A stretch of 64,000 nt of DNA from positions 85,138,019 through 85,202,018 of the forward strand of contig OY829327.1 in the NCBI GenBank assembly GCA_963691655.1, given 5' to 3'. Below are positions 22,090 to 34,295 of this stretch, piece after piece (positions within the stretch are counted from its first letter, which is position 1; every line of letters begins with the position of its first letter). Source of the DNA: Toxonevra muliebris. Its lineage: Eukaryota; Arthropoda; Insecta; Diptera; Pallopteridae. The position numbers and the translations under genes were made by a program. Below the pieces are notes generated by a model, which saw only the letters and a program-made list of their open reading frames with translations, made no database searches and had not been told where the DNA came from.

Positions 22090-23980
22090 ACCGACAGTCT
22101 TAGATTAGATTAAATTAATAGGGAGGTGGGCATTAAGTTCCTAGATCACTACGACCATCTAGGGCCTATTGAGATATACGTCAAGAATTTATTGTATTTA
22201 GAGTTCTTGTATGAGTTTATATCCTTTGAGGAAATTGAATATCTCTTGTGGTTGTAGGATATAATTTTCTAAGTAACGAAGTCGGGTCCTCATTAGACCT
22301 TCACAGTGGCATAAAATATGTTCTGCTGTTTCTTCCTCCTCGTTACATATTCGACATAGCACAAGACGGGCTAGACCCAAGTTCGATAAGTGTTTATTGA
22401 CCCTACAATGCCCTGTGTAGAACCCTGTGGCAATTCGGATTTGCTTCCTGCTTCCATTAAGCAATTGCTTACTTCTGATTTAGCTTGTCTGTTACCGAGG
22501 GTTTCCCTCCAGTATTGTAGCGAGTTACCGTCCAGCCAATTTTTTAAACTAATTTTAACGGAATTCCATGGTAGACCGCAGAATGGTCGCGGTCCAGTGA
22601 ATTCACTGGATGAGCCTTTCTTTGCAAGCTCGTCCACCATTTCGTTGCCTACATGTCCCCTATGCCCCTAGGCAGATGCCCCTGCGGGAAGTGAACAAGA
22701 ATATTCCCGCGGTAAGGTATGCCTGTAGTAAGAGGCGACTAAAATACCCCACAGAGAGAGAGAGGGCGTGACCAAATTGTCACAAGGCCCTATACCATCC
22801 CGATAAAGGACGCCACTTCAAGGCGCAGCCCAAAATAATAATAAACGCCAAGGAAACCCAGACATCTCCCGTGTTTATTACAAAACAGTGATCCCGACTG
22901 CAATGAGACCACGCCCGTCACACCACATCGGTTACAACAAAAAGGCGCAGCCAACAATAAACGTCAAGGAGACCTAGACGCCTCTCGCGTTTACATGAAA
23001 CGATACCTCATACCTCATGAGACCACTGCCGCTTATAAAAACTAGCTCTCACGCTTGTTCCAGCGGCCTCTTCGCCCAGCTGCCAGACCAATAACGGCTG
23101 TCATGGTTAATCGAAGTTGGCGGCTGGAAAGTAGCCGTTTTTACGCGTGGAACGAAGAAGCCAGGGTGTCAGCGACTCTGCCCCACAGCGGACGGCAACG
23201 AACAAGACCGACAAAAAATAAAAATAGACGAGTAAGCAGTAATGCTCTAGATGGCCTCCCGACGAAATACTTAACGGTGGTTCCGGGAGGAGCTTTCCGT
23301 CGGACGAGAGGAGATGTTTAGCGGGTGGAAGTCTCGCACTGACTTTGGCTTTCAATGCTTTTACTCCTCGTCAAATAAAAAAAAAGCCGTCTTAGGCAGA
23401 GCTCAATGGCATGCACCTTGGCTTGGAAAACTGAGTTACCTGTGTCCATACCAGCATTAATATATTTTTTTGGTCTAACCCCGTATATTAATGCCCCAAC
23501 TCCTTCGTTTGTCTTGGAGCTATCTGTATACCATACATGATAATCCCCTGTAAACTTTGGCCTGACCTATTCCCAATTATTCTTATCAGGGAATGTAACA
23601 TTAAAGTTATGACAGAAGTAGTAACGCGGAAGGCATTTATCGGTAGAAAGAAGTTTTAAAGTTAAAGTTTTTAACCAGGTTAATTTTGGATTAGATCAGG
23701 ATGAATAGTTTTACCCGCCATTCCTTCTGATTCAGAGATGAGCTTACAGGTGAACTGTAAAGCTTCTTTTTTTAAGAAAAAGTGTAGCGGTGGTAGGTTC
23801 AGCAATGTATTGAATGCCGCGGGGGGCGTTGTTCGCATTGCTCTTGTAATACAGACGCTAGCTAGTCTTTGAAGTTTATTGAGCTTGGCTTGCGTTGTTT
23901 TTTGTTTTGCCTTACTCCATCATATTGGTGCAGCATAGGTAATTATTGGTTACGACAGTGTTTGTTGCTAGAGCCTTTTG
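22090..23980 (-). mobile_element. LINE-B 3' half, split by an insertion
   Basis: Minus strand, 5' to 3'. Thumb-like ITYAAPI..SKAKQKTTQAKLNKLQRLA (about 23,940-23,860) and NTLLNLPPLHFFLKKEALQF come first. RNase H start VWYTDSSKTNEGVGALIYGV (about 23,540-23,470) and FQAKVHAIELCLRR follow. Past the insertion come GHRGHVGNEMVDELAKKGSS (near 22,625-22,668), then TGFYTGHCRVNKHLSNLGLA and the knuckle CRICNEEEETAEHILCHCEG, stopping at about 22,198. About 50 residues of RNase H around the TDSQ block are missing at the insertion. Stops and frameshifts make it inactive. Confidence 0.9.
22669..23385 (+). mobile_element. GC-rich retroposon with A-tail inserted in LINE-B
   Basis: About 715 bp with much higher G+C than its surroundings. 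It contains GCCTGTAGTAAGAGGCGACT near 22,719 and two diverged direct copies of an AAGGCGCAGCC...AATAAACG unit (about 22,818 and 22,943). It ends in AATAAAAAAAAA at about 23,374-23,385, so retroposition on the + strand is likely. No reverse transcriptase or pol III promoter is recognised. It may be a truncated LINE or a SINE. A clean target duplication is not seen. Confidence 0.7.
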
Positions 23981-25568
23981 AGTTACAATTCAAAATTATT
24001 ATTTATAATTATGTTTCTTATAATAAATAAATAAAACAAGTAAATAAAAATAATATTTAGAAGTAAAATATGCGTTAGAGGTGGTTCAATTTCTAAAAAG
24101 TGTAAAAAAAAGATGATAATGAAGAGAGGAGAAATTAATAAGAAGAATTTTAGATATAAATTGGAAAGTGAAGACCGCGAGCATCATATTGGCGGTTATC
24201 GAAGAAAGTAGTAAACTTATGTTCTTATACCATGTATAGAAAGGCGTGGCGAACAGACTAAGAGCTTCTAGTCAATATTTTAGTAGCTCTACTTTCCAAA
24301 AAAATATGTTTTATTTTGGTTTCTAATTTTCATAAATGTTTAAATTTTTATTAATGATTTAATTGAATGATTAGAACAGCATAGAGAACATTTACCTCAC
24401 ATCCAAATTGTGTTAGCACACAGGCAGACTCATACTTGCATATGCATAGCAACCCCACTCATACACGAGTGTTTATGCAAACACGCATACTCTTACGCTT
24501 ATTACAGACCGTAAGGGAGAGACAGTCAGAGTCAGAGCGAAAGAGAAAGAGCGGATAAGAGAGATTTCTAGTTTAATATGTTTGTATAACTAACAAATTG
24601 CTTAACAATAATGTAAAACCAGCAATAACAATAACAAAAGTAGCAACAATAACAGCTCTAGTGTAAAGTTTTGCTTAAATTTTGAATTTCACCTAAAATA
24701 TTTTGGGAGTATGTGCTAATGTGCATATACAGCAATTAAGTATGTAATACAAATATGTATTTTCCATACGTAGAGGCCGCCCTTGTTTGCTCACTTTCAT
24801 CGCTGTTGTTGTTGTTGCTGTTTCAAGGTGATATCGTATGCTCAGGGGTAAGAATGATGTTGGAGTTGTTAGCGAACGGTGGTGATGATGGTGGTGGTTG
24901 CAGTTCAGGTTGAGGTCGTCGATTATAGAGTGCTGGGGTTGTGTTGTGATGTGTGTGTGTGTGTGCAAAGTTTTGTTTTCTTATTTTATATTTTTTGGAT
25001 AGTTTGCGTGTTTTTAGTGAATTAATTTAAGCTGTAACGTTTGTTATTTTTTTTTTTTTTTTAGCTATGGCGTGCGACGTTTCGGAATTCCGTTTTGTAA
25101 TTAAATGCTTATTTTTTATTCTATTTATTTTTGTTTGTGTTTTTATTTTGCAAATGTGTCTATAAAAAAACACAAACAAACGAAATTTCTAAGTAAATAG
25201 CAATAAATTTAGCATGTGTTAGAATAAAAATAAAAAATAAAAACAGTTGACGAAATTTAAATCAAAATTTCGCTGCATTTTTTTTATTTAAAACTTAAAT
25301 TTTTATACATCAACTATTTTCATTGGAAAATCTGAAAATTTTTAAATGCAATGAATAGTTATAGCTAAGACAGCTTACCTTGTTGTTGTCAGGCAGGCAA
25401 ATGCTTTTATTGGTGTCTGAAACCTGTAATAATAAAACCAGAAAAGAAAATGTGTCCACTAAAAAATTCTCTTTGAATATATTTAACTTAAATTTTCTTT
25501 AACATGAAATAATTATCTTCAATATATAATTTAGTTTTTGGGATATGAATATTCAATTATACGTATGA
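23981..25568. other. Non-coding stretch
   Basis: AT-rich with CAA/GTT and GT microsatellites, including GTTGTTGTTGTTGCTG near 24,802 and a GT tract near 24,946-24,965. His/Thr-rich minus-strand translations come from these tracts. Confidence 0.6.
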
Positions 25569-25576
25569 ATGTATGA

Positions 25577-26955
25577 TAGGCCTGGGCAATTTTGCAATCG
25601 ATACAACGAATAAAAAATCCTTCTACGACATAGGTCTAAAATGAATTTCGAGGCACCGGAATTTGATTTTTATGGAAAATTTTCGTTTTATATTGAATTT
25701 TTAAGACACTTGAAATTTTTGTAATTATTTTTTCTGTGACAATTGGTACTCGGGGGTTTTTTCGTACGAGAAGCTCATTTTTGATATTTATTTGAACTCA
25801 AGCGTCCGATAGGGGGCGCTATCGAACATTTTTTTTAAATTTATTTTACGCTTTTGAGTGCTAATTTTATCCAAAAACACAAATTTTTCTTTAATTTCTT
25901 ACTTCATTCATTTATTACACTGTGCAACAGCCAAAATCGAACTGGCGATTTGACATGCGGTTTTAAGTCAGGCTTTCGAGATAATGGTACATGAAATCAT
26001 GAAAATGGCTGTGTTAAGACTGTACCAGGACATTCTTAATTTATGTCTTATCGTTGTTGGTGTCTATGGAAAAGTTATTTAGTAGAAAAAGACGCATATT
26101 TTTTGCAAATACAAGAATCTACCATCTTAGCTCCATACCGTAAATTTTGGGAGTTTTTAAGTACAGCTTTGAACAATATTGCCTACAGGCTAAAGAAATG
26201 ATAAAAATATTATAGTGTGTTTGAGAAAAAGTTTGCTTATCAAAAAGTATGTGGGTTCTAGAACATCAAAACATCCTCCACCTCCTTATTCTTGGAAAAA
26301 TAATCAGTACAAAGGAATTATGAAAAAAAAAAATTTTTCAACGGTTAATTTTTTAAAAAAATATTTGACCTAGGTAATTTTGACCTTCGGTGACTCACAC
26401 TACTTTACGATGTGGAACATTTTTTACCAAAACCTTATGATAGGTTTCACGATCGTTTACCCGGTATAGTCATATATCGAATAGAGGCTTCATATAACAC
26501 CCCAAAGGGCGGGTAAGGAGGGTTGGTGAAGTGTTTCTGTCTCAGTAATTTTTTTCTCTCTTCTATAATAAACAACTTTCTCTAAACTATGAGACATGTA
26601 CAAAGTAAAATAAAAAAATTTTATATTGGTCCCACGTATACCAAAATTATGGGTTTCAGCCCCCATACCGAGGATCTCAGACGTGATAGAGAAAATTTGA
26701 GTACAGGGTCGGATTCAGCAACCCCAAATTACCCTTAAAAAGTTATATATTAGACATTTGAAATTAACTATTGCACTGTGTCATTACAAAAATTCCAAGT
26801 ACCTTGAAAATTCTATAAAAATCAAATTTCTGAGCCTCGAAATTCATTTTAGACCTATGTCGTGGAAGAACATTTTGTTCGTAATGACAAGAGGAATTAT
26901 AATTTTGACGGCGCACTATCGAAAAATTTTAATACATACAAATTGCCCCGGCCTA
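25577..26955. mobile_element. hAT-like element with long inverted arms
   Basis: Ends are TAGGCCTGGGCAATTTTG (25,577) and the inverse of TAGGCCGGGGCAATTTGT (to 26,955). Flanking octamers ATGTATGA and ATGTATGT match 7 of 8, an hAT-type 8-bp duplication. The arms continue inward for roughly 150-200 bp, with ACGACATAGGTCTAAAATGA and ATTTCGAGGC in both. The centre contains copies of two other repeat motifs (TACACTGTGCAAC at 25,917 and the 26,620-26,740 repeat). No transposase is seen. Confidence 0.85.
26620..26740 (+). repeat. Diverged interspersed repeat, copy 2
   Basis: Contains ACCAAAATTATGGGTTTCAG, TCAGACGTGATAGAGAAAAT and CAGCAACCCCAAATTACCCT. It aligns with 640-745 and with 30,680-30,760. 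It lies within the hAT-like element at 25,577-26,955. Confidence 0.55.
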
Positions 26956-26963
26956 ATGTATGT

Positions 26964-27654
26964 ATTGATGCATGTAAATTTTGTATTGTATTTGAAATTG
27001 AACTTTCTGAGAATTTTTGATTGTCATTTGCCATTGGGCTTTTATGATTATAATTAAGATTTCGAATATAATTAAGTGGCGGCCAAACGTACACTAAAGT
27101 GCGGCAAAAGTTTTTTAATACGTATATGATTGATATGCTTGCAAGAAACTGTTCAATTGTTGCCATCTCTTTTTGAGAACATATTTCAGTGTTGCAGTGC
27201 AAAGCTTTTCTGAAGCACCAATACATAAACATTTTGTAAATGTTGTCGTATGGCCGACCCAGATTAATTCTCATCCAAGGTAACTAGGTTAGGCTCTGTA
27301 CTGCAATACCGAAATACAGCGCAGTTAGGTTTAAGTAAAAAAAATGTTCCCTGGCTAAATGCAAGCAATGCAAAAAGTTCATAGTTCAATGATAATGTGT
27401 AAAATTATATCCAAATACGAGTATTTATTTAAAATTTTATAACAATTATGTAAATATTGAATATTGTACATTTATATACATATTTATGAAATGCAACAAT
27501 TACTACAATATGCAATTAAAATGTTTCATTTGTTATTATAATTTTTTTGTTTAGTTCATAATAATTTATGTAAAATATTCTAATTAGAAAAATATACGAG
27601 TAAATTTTGATATAATTCAAACCCATACCGAATACTTATTTGTTTATTTATATA
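26964..27654. other. Non-coding stretch
   Basis: AT-rich, no gene or element ends recognised. Confidence 0.55.
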
Positions 27655-27662
27655 CCTGTATG

Positions 27663-27809
27663 CACTAGCGGGTCCAGATATTTCCGAAGGGGGTTTTTAT
27701 TTTTTCGTCCCATTAATTTTTTTTTTTGATTTATGACAACAATCAAAATGTATGAGATTTCCATCCGTGAAACCCCCCCCCCCTCCCCCTCTCCCAGGGT
27801 CCGCTAGTG
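27663..27809. mobile_element. Small hAT-like MITE, 147 bp
   Basis: CACTAGCGGGTCC at the left and GGGTCCGCTAGTG at the right are inverted with one mismatch. Flanking octamers CCTGTATG and CATGCATG match 6 of 8. A C-run and a T-run occupy the centre. Confidence 0.7.
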
Positions 27810-27817
27810 CATGCATG

Positions 27818-29508
27818 TAATTTACAAACTAAGTACAATAATGGCAAAAATAAATACTAAATAATGTAATTTATATATTTATGTATGTATATGTTATGTA
27901 GGTATGCATGTATTTATGAATGTATATGTACATATGACTATATTTTACTTATAACTATTAAAAATAATTAAGTAAAAAACAACGATATATATACTATTTA
28001 GTATGTACAAGTAATTATTTCAATGAAAATTTCTGCTAAATGGACTCGAAAAACGAAAGAGAGGAGCAAATTTATGCTAAATCACATTTGTTGCAAGACT
28101 GTTATAAAAAAAAAAATCAATCAAGTTAAGTATACAGCAATAACTGTTCTTTAATGCCTTTATCTTGACGAAACTTTCCTTGTGCGAAGAGAATGTGACG
28201 TTATTGCGTCGATGAATTGAAAATGATTTCTTCAAATTTTACTTTTTGACTTACGACAGTCTTGCAGCAAACGAGCGAAATGTACTCAAACAAATAAAAT
28301 TGAGCGAGAGAGAGAGAAAGATAAAGAGTGTAAAACTACATTTTTGTTTTCTGGTTTATTAACAAAAGTTTTAGACAGCATTAATAATAATAACGATAAC
28401 AACAACAACTATGACAAAACAGCAATTAACAGCAACAATACCAACAATGATATGTATGCACTAATAATAATTCAATAACAGCAATAATGAGATGATGATA
28501 ATGTTTAATAACAGGATATAATTATTAAATGATTAATAAAAAGGATTATTTGAATGTACTAAAAATGTTTTGCTGTATTAATGATGGTATAAAATTCAAA
28601 TATTTATGCTAATAATGTTTCAAAAAAACAAAAATCCAACCAAAAAAAAATATACAAAATTGAATTTCGTTGTAATGAGAATGTAAGGGCAAATATAACT
28701 GCAATATACACATGCTATGATTTTGTGTTTTATACTAAAAATTTTGTATACAAAAAATTAATAAGTTATGATATTTGTTTGTAAAATTTTAATGACACTT
28801 CCACAAAAACAAAAAAAAAACGTTTAAATATAGCGATTTTGGTTATATTTAATATTTACTTGTAGTGTGTATGTATTAAAAGTTAAAAAAAATTATAAAT
28901 TGTATAAATTGTGCACCTGCTTCCCAATGAATGCCACAATTTACGAGTATTTTATTTGGTATGCAAATGGTTTTTTGTGTATATTTAATTAAAACATAAA
29001 TTTATGTTAATTGAAATGTAATGAAACGCAATAAAGAATAAAATTTCAAATATTTGACAGCATTATTGTGTTGTAAATACATATATAGTTTTGTTTTTAT
29101 GTTTGTATTTATCATCTAATAGGAGTGCATGTGTATACATACATGATGAAAATGGGAATTTCATTATTCAATTCAAAATTTTTTTTATAATATGGTAGTA
29201 TTAACAGGTCGGCTCGTTGACACAAATCTGGGTCTCAAAAACCGGCCAGAGAGAGGGAGAGCACAGATAAGCTTGAAAATATGAGAAGAAACGTATCGAA
29301 AATTGGTTATAAAAAACTCAAAATTTCCAAAGTTAGAAAAGCATTCTAAATACTCAAACTATGCATGAAATAAAAAATGATGGTCTGCAAGTACTCAGAG
29401 TAGAAGTGAAACTATGTTGTTTATTAGAAAATTGATAGAAAAAATTTATAAAATATTCTGTTGAAGTTTTTGCAGCCCTCTTCTCTCTATTTTGTTGTTG
29501 CTTTTCCT
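27818..29508. other. Non-coding stretch
   Basis: Very AT-rich with AAT/AAC runs (28,380-28,450). It contains the short MITE at 28,088-28,270. No exons seen. Confidence 0.6.
28088..28270. mobile_element. Short MITE, 183 bp
   Basis: TTGTTGCAAGACTGTTATAA at the left pairs with the inverse of TTACGACAGTCTTGCAGCAA at the right, 17 of 20 positions. No certain target duplication. Confidence 0.5.
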
Positions 29509-30625
29509 CTGTTGATACTCTCTACATTTATCGGCACAAAGACGACTTAGTATATGTATATAACACATGAACGGAAAGTTCAGTTATATGCATTCAAGCC
29601 GAGACTTCTATATCGACTCTCTCACTAAAGCACATGCGATAAAACTGCGAGAAGTCGTCGCTCTGCTTGATTGTATGTAGCCGAATAACAACTGCATAAC
29701 TTCGGTTTTACTGTTTTTTTTTTCTGTTGATACTCTCTACATTTATCGGCACAAACATGACGTAGCACACGTATATAAAATTAAGCTATATGGAATCAAG
29801 CTCTCTCACTACAGCAAATGAGATAAAACTGCGAGACTCTCTGCATGATTGTATGCAGCCGATCCCCATGGCTGATGTTACACGGTCAATGTTTTGCTGT
29901 CAATGTTTTCTGTTTTTACTCTCTTTTCATCGTTTTGTTTGATGCCCTGTTACACTATCAGTTTTTTGCTGAATGTTTTTTTTTAATACTTTTATCTGCA
30001 ACTATGTTTTTCCACCTACAAAGTATTTAATTGTATTTTGGAGTGAATGAAAATTTAACAATTCTAATGCAATTGGATGGAAAATAATTATAATGGCAAT
30101 GTTAGATAATATTGGTGGAAATAGCCACAAATTATACAAAAAATATTGCATTTATATATGAAAAACGCAGAAAAATAATCTTTAAAATTTGCGAACTATT
30201 AAAATAAGCCACTTTGTTACTTGGCTATTGAATTATCATGTTTTTATGTTTTTATACAAATTATTAAGTACTTTTTTAAACAATACTCATTTTTACAAAC
30301 AAACAAAAGCCAAACAAAGCAAAGGGTGGCAAAGAAAAAAAATGTATTTATAAGTTAGTAAAAAGTGTAGTATTTTTCATAAAATATTCTATTTTCCAAT
30401 AAAATGCAATAGTGCATCTTCAGCAACCCCATTTTATTTGAAGTGTTGCAGGGTTTTTTCGACAGTAAAAAAATTTGAAGTGAAATGTGTTCATCCTCTC
30501 TTTTGCTCAGTGTTCATTTTTCAAAGCAACAACAATTGCATTGTTTGACAGCAAAACATTGATCGTGTAACATCGCCCCATATGACCTCGTTCGCTAAAC
30601 ACTAACAACAGCATAACTTCGTTTC
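29509..30625 (+). repeat. 215-bp tandem duplication, second unit interrupted
   Basis: Unit 1 runs 29,509-29,723 and unit 2 starts at 29,724, both with CTGTTGATACTCTCTACATT and TATCGGCACAAA. Unit 2 stops at about 29,863, where a 704-bp element is inserted. Its end (ACAGCATAACTTCG, compare ACTGCATAACTTCG in unit 1) resumes at about 30,605. Confidence 0.8.
29872..30575. mobile_element. hAT-like MITE, 704 bp
   Basis: CTGATGTTACACGGTCAATG at the left pairs with the inverse of CATTGATCGTGTAACATCG at the right and continues through TTTTGCTGTCA. Octamers CCCCATGG (29,864) and CCCCATAT (30,576) match 6 of 8. The TGTTTTGCTG motif recurs internally. No transposase. Confidence 0.8.
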
Positions 30626-30679
30626 TTATTAGTTTCGTATGAGTGCAACAACAACGCGACTTAAATTAAATTGGTTCCG

Positions 30680-30760
30680 CATATACTAAAATTATATGTT
30701 TTGGGCCTTTACAGCGGGAATTCCAGACGTAAAAAAAAATCTGAAGTAATTCCTTAGAAA
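30680..30760 (+). repeat. Diverged interspersed repeat, copy 3
   Basis: TTGGTTCCGCATATACTAAA, an ATTATATGTTTTGGGCC-type block and TCCAGACGTA follow the order seen at 26,620-26,690. Confidence 0.4.
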
Positions 30761-33147
30761 TTTAATTTTGTAAGGCACGAAATTGTCTCAATTTCGTAAT
30801 TTTTGTATTTATTCACTCAAGCAATTTTTTTATTTATTCACTCAGTCAATAAATCAATTAAAATTATCAATATTGCCAACAGCTTCAACTGAAGAACAAT
30901 TTTACACTCTCAATCAGCTATAATTTTGCCATACTCTATGAAATCTATCCATTTAATGTAATTAACAACTAATTTCATCTCAGTAATACTGTAACAGTGA
31001 CCCCAATCAGAGATTCCTTAATGGGTTAAGTCGTTATACTTAGTTTTATTGCTCATGCGGCTACAGCCAGAAGCGCTATACACTCATTTCATTCAAAAAT
31101 TCATAATTTGAACTTCATGCTCGCTGCCATCGCGCCAACTTTTTATTGCAAGTAATAATTTCAATTTCATTTTGAAAATTTTATAAAATCATTTCACTCC
31201 CAATGGATTTTTTGGGCTTATTGCCAGAAGAAATTCTAAAGTGAATGGCGGCAGAGTGGTATGGCGGCAGTAAAAGGTACGCTTCGCAATAACTTCTTTG
31301 CATAAATTTTTGAATAATTTTTATATGTTTTTATATAAAGCCGCCAACAGTAACAATAACAAAAATGCTGGGCAGTTTAGGGGATAAATTATTGTTAATG
31401 AACACTGTTGTGAAAGCGGAAATGTCCACACAAAAGAGAGAGATAGTAATTGAGAAAAGACAAGGGAGAAGTGCGAAATATCCATGGGAAATGAAATTAA
31501 GGATGCTGCTTAAATATGTTTTGGGCGTGTGTTGAGGATGTTGATGATGTTGCCACACTAATGAAATGCTATCATCTTTAATTAAGAACTTTTACCGCAA
31601 CATTTGATAACATTTGCTGTTGTTGTTGTTGTTGTTATGTGTGTTTGAGCAATCATGTGAATTAAAAACTGTGTGTACAATAAAAAAATGTGTTTTTAAA
31701 ATTGCTGAAAATATTAAAAATAATTTCACCCAAAAAAAAAAAAAAAAAAACAAAATTTGTTTCAATGAATTTCATTTGAATTAATTGAATATGCACCTAC
31801 ATTTTTTTAGTTTTGATCAATTTTGATTTATCCCTGAATTTGATTTAGATTTTCCAAATAGATTGCAATGCTAAATGCGGAAATTTTATTTGGCAAATTG
31901 TCAACAACAACCACAGCAACATAAACGGCAAAAAAAAAAAAAAAAAAATAATAATTTTAATTTCCTGCGCAAAACTTTTGCAATATTTTCTAAAACCTAA
32001 AATGTAAAATTTTGTTTCGGTGCTGTAATTTTTATATACATACATAAGCAACTAAAGCCGAAAAATTTAATAATAAATATTGCAAGTACATATATTGAAA
32101 AAGGTAAACTTTGTATACAAGGAAATGTATATAAAACAGGCAGGTAAAGCAGGTAGTCGAGCAGTCAGGCGATTACAATGATAATGAATATAAAAACCAT
32201 ACACAAACGAGGGCTAAACGTGGGAGGGTGAGGGTTTTTTACGGGGGTAGTAGCGAATCGTTTTAGAAATGTCAAAAGCAGTTTTTACTGAAAGCAAATT
32301 AAGTTGTTTGTACTTTGAATGTGGGTTTATAAAACAAAAATGAACATACGAACACATACGAATTTTGTTCTCTTTTTTAATTTATTTAATATGCATTTCG
32401 ATATATTTGTGTGCCACACCACCAAGACCAGTGTTACCCATTTTTTTTGCTCATTTATTTATTCTTCAAAGTTTTATTTTTACCTGTAATGAAAGAAAAA
32501 AAGAAGAAAAAAAAATTATTTAGTATTGAATAAAATTTGTAGGTATGATTAAAATTTTTATGAAAGTCACTACATATGGTTTGTGATTACCCCTATTTAT
32601 TGGCAACTACGTCGTTTCTGTGTATTGTGAAATTTGCAATATTTACAATATTTTTCATGTAATTCCTTAGCGAATAAATACAAATTTGTTCATGAATTTT
32701 TAACAAACTTTTTAATGACCTTCGAAAATATTGTGGCAATGCAAGAGAACAACGAGTTCGAGTTTCTCTTCAGCTTGATTTCAATTTACAATGCGAAAAT
32801 ATTGCAACATTGATGTATGCATGTAGCAATTTTGGTTGGTTTTATACCTACGGATAAATATAAAAATTTTGAAAAAAGAGTGATTTAATAAAATCATAAC
32901 TACCAATATGAAAAGTAAGTAGGTACCTATGTAAGTATGTACAGGGTTGCCATATAAAACTCTTGATATTGCAATTTTTCTTCTTTGAACATTTTTATAG
33001 ATTTACTTACAATAACAACATATTTTTATTGTTGCTGTTGCTATTGTTGTGGTTGCTGTAGTTGCATTGTGTTACTATAGACTGCATTTTAATTGCAGCG
33101 GCAGCAGCAGTAACAGCAAAAGCAAAAGCAGCTTAGCGAGCGCGCTT

Positions 33148-33181
33148 TATAAGCAAGCACCGCGCACCTCGCACAGCAGCA
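33148..33181 (+). promoter_or_regulatory. Candidate TATA/initiator core promoter
   Basis: TATAAG at 33,148 is followed 33 bp downstream by an initiator-like CAGTTT with its A at 33,181. It sits in an unusually GC-rich island (33,090-33,230) inside AT-rich DNA. Spacing fits a fly core promoter, but no downstream exon is identified. This is inference from spacing and composition only. Confidence 0.3.
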
Positions 33182-34295
33182 GTTTAGTAGTTCACCTTGA
33201 ACAGGCGTTGGGTGTCTTTGTTGTTGCGATTGCATTGAAATTTTTTACATTGAAGTCTCGCGGTTTTGTTTTTATTGCTGATGTGTGTGTAGACGTTAAA
33301 CTAAAGCGTGGAAATTATTGCATATGACAGTTACAATAACAACAACACCAACAATAGCAAAATTCAAAGGTGAATACTAAAAATGACTAGAACAGCAAAA
33401 ACAACAACTTATTTGACTTAACTTTATTTTAAGCAATTTCTCAAAACCAAAAACATTTTAGTTTTAACTATAACGTTCATATTCATTTGTCAACTTGAGA
33501 TTCTAACCACTTCTATCTGCAATTGATTGTCTTTGCCTTCAATGCCATATGAGCATTTATTATATTAATATTTATACAAATTGATATCGATTTATGAAAT
33601 CAATGCGCACAAATTCTCTCAAGCTCTCGAAGTTATTGACACGTAGTGAATAAATTTAGATAAAAATGAAACTTATAGCACTCAATGCGAATTGTGCATT
33701 TATGTGGATTTAATTTCATGAATTTTAAATATTTGGAGTTATAAAATATTTATAATGCAGTTTCAATAGTAATAATTGCACAAATAAAGTCAACTTTGCA
33801 TATGACGTTCAAGTGCAAAGAATAAATGCAAATAATATGCAAATTCAAAGGAAGCAAACTAATATTAGAATTTTGTATATAACTACTGTCATTAATTTAA
33901 ATAAAATACAACTAGCAACCACGTGCTTCTTTCTCTACTTTTCCTACTTTCTCATTGATTTATCGATATCCACATTCGCAATTGTAAGATAATGAAACTT
34001 TGTACCCAGTAGCATCAGAAATGGAGGCTTCTGTGAGAAAGTGCAAAGGTGTATTTGTTGGAAATTTGTGGAGAAACGGAAAAATTTAGTTTCATGAAAA
34101 CCAGAACATTTAGAACAAAAGCTAGCGCACTACTCAAAATTACCTCAATCCAGAACATTTTGTAATCTTAGATAAAGCCAAATAAAACAATCAGGCTAGA
34201 TGATGTCAAAAAGCACTTTGGCTTCAAATTTCAGAACACAGCTAGTGATGATTCGATACAAGTAAATACTCGATACTTTTCATTCGATTCAAGTA

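Larger units (their letters stand above)
30626..34240. other. Long non-coding stretch
   Basis: AT-rich with long A-runs (31,733-31,751 and 31,930-31,948) and GTT/CAA tracts. It holds a faint copy of the 640/26,620 repeat at 30,680-30,760 and a promoter-like site at 33.15 kb. No convincing exon. Confidence 0.6.

Noticed and set aside
24693..24968. His/Thr-rich minus-strand reading frame
   Set aside because: It is a translation of GT, GTT and GGT microsatellites.
29868..30583. Long open frames in the 29.8-30.0 kb region as a membrane protein
   Set aside because: They fall across the end of a MITE and are T-rich translations.
33049..33327. 92-aa Ser-rich reading frame
   Set aside because: Low-complexity CAG-derived sequence with no domain. 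The promoter-like reading of the same DNA is kept only at low confidence.
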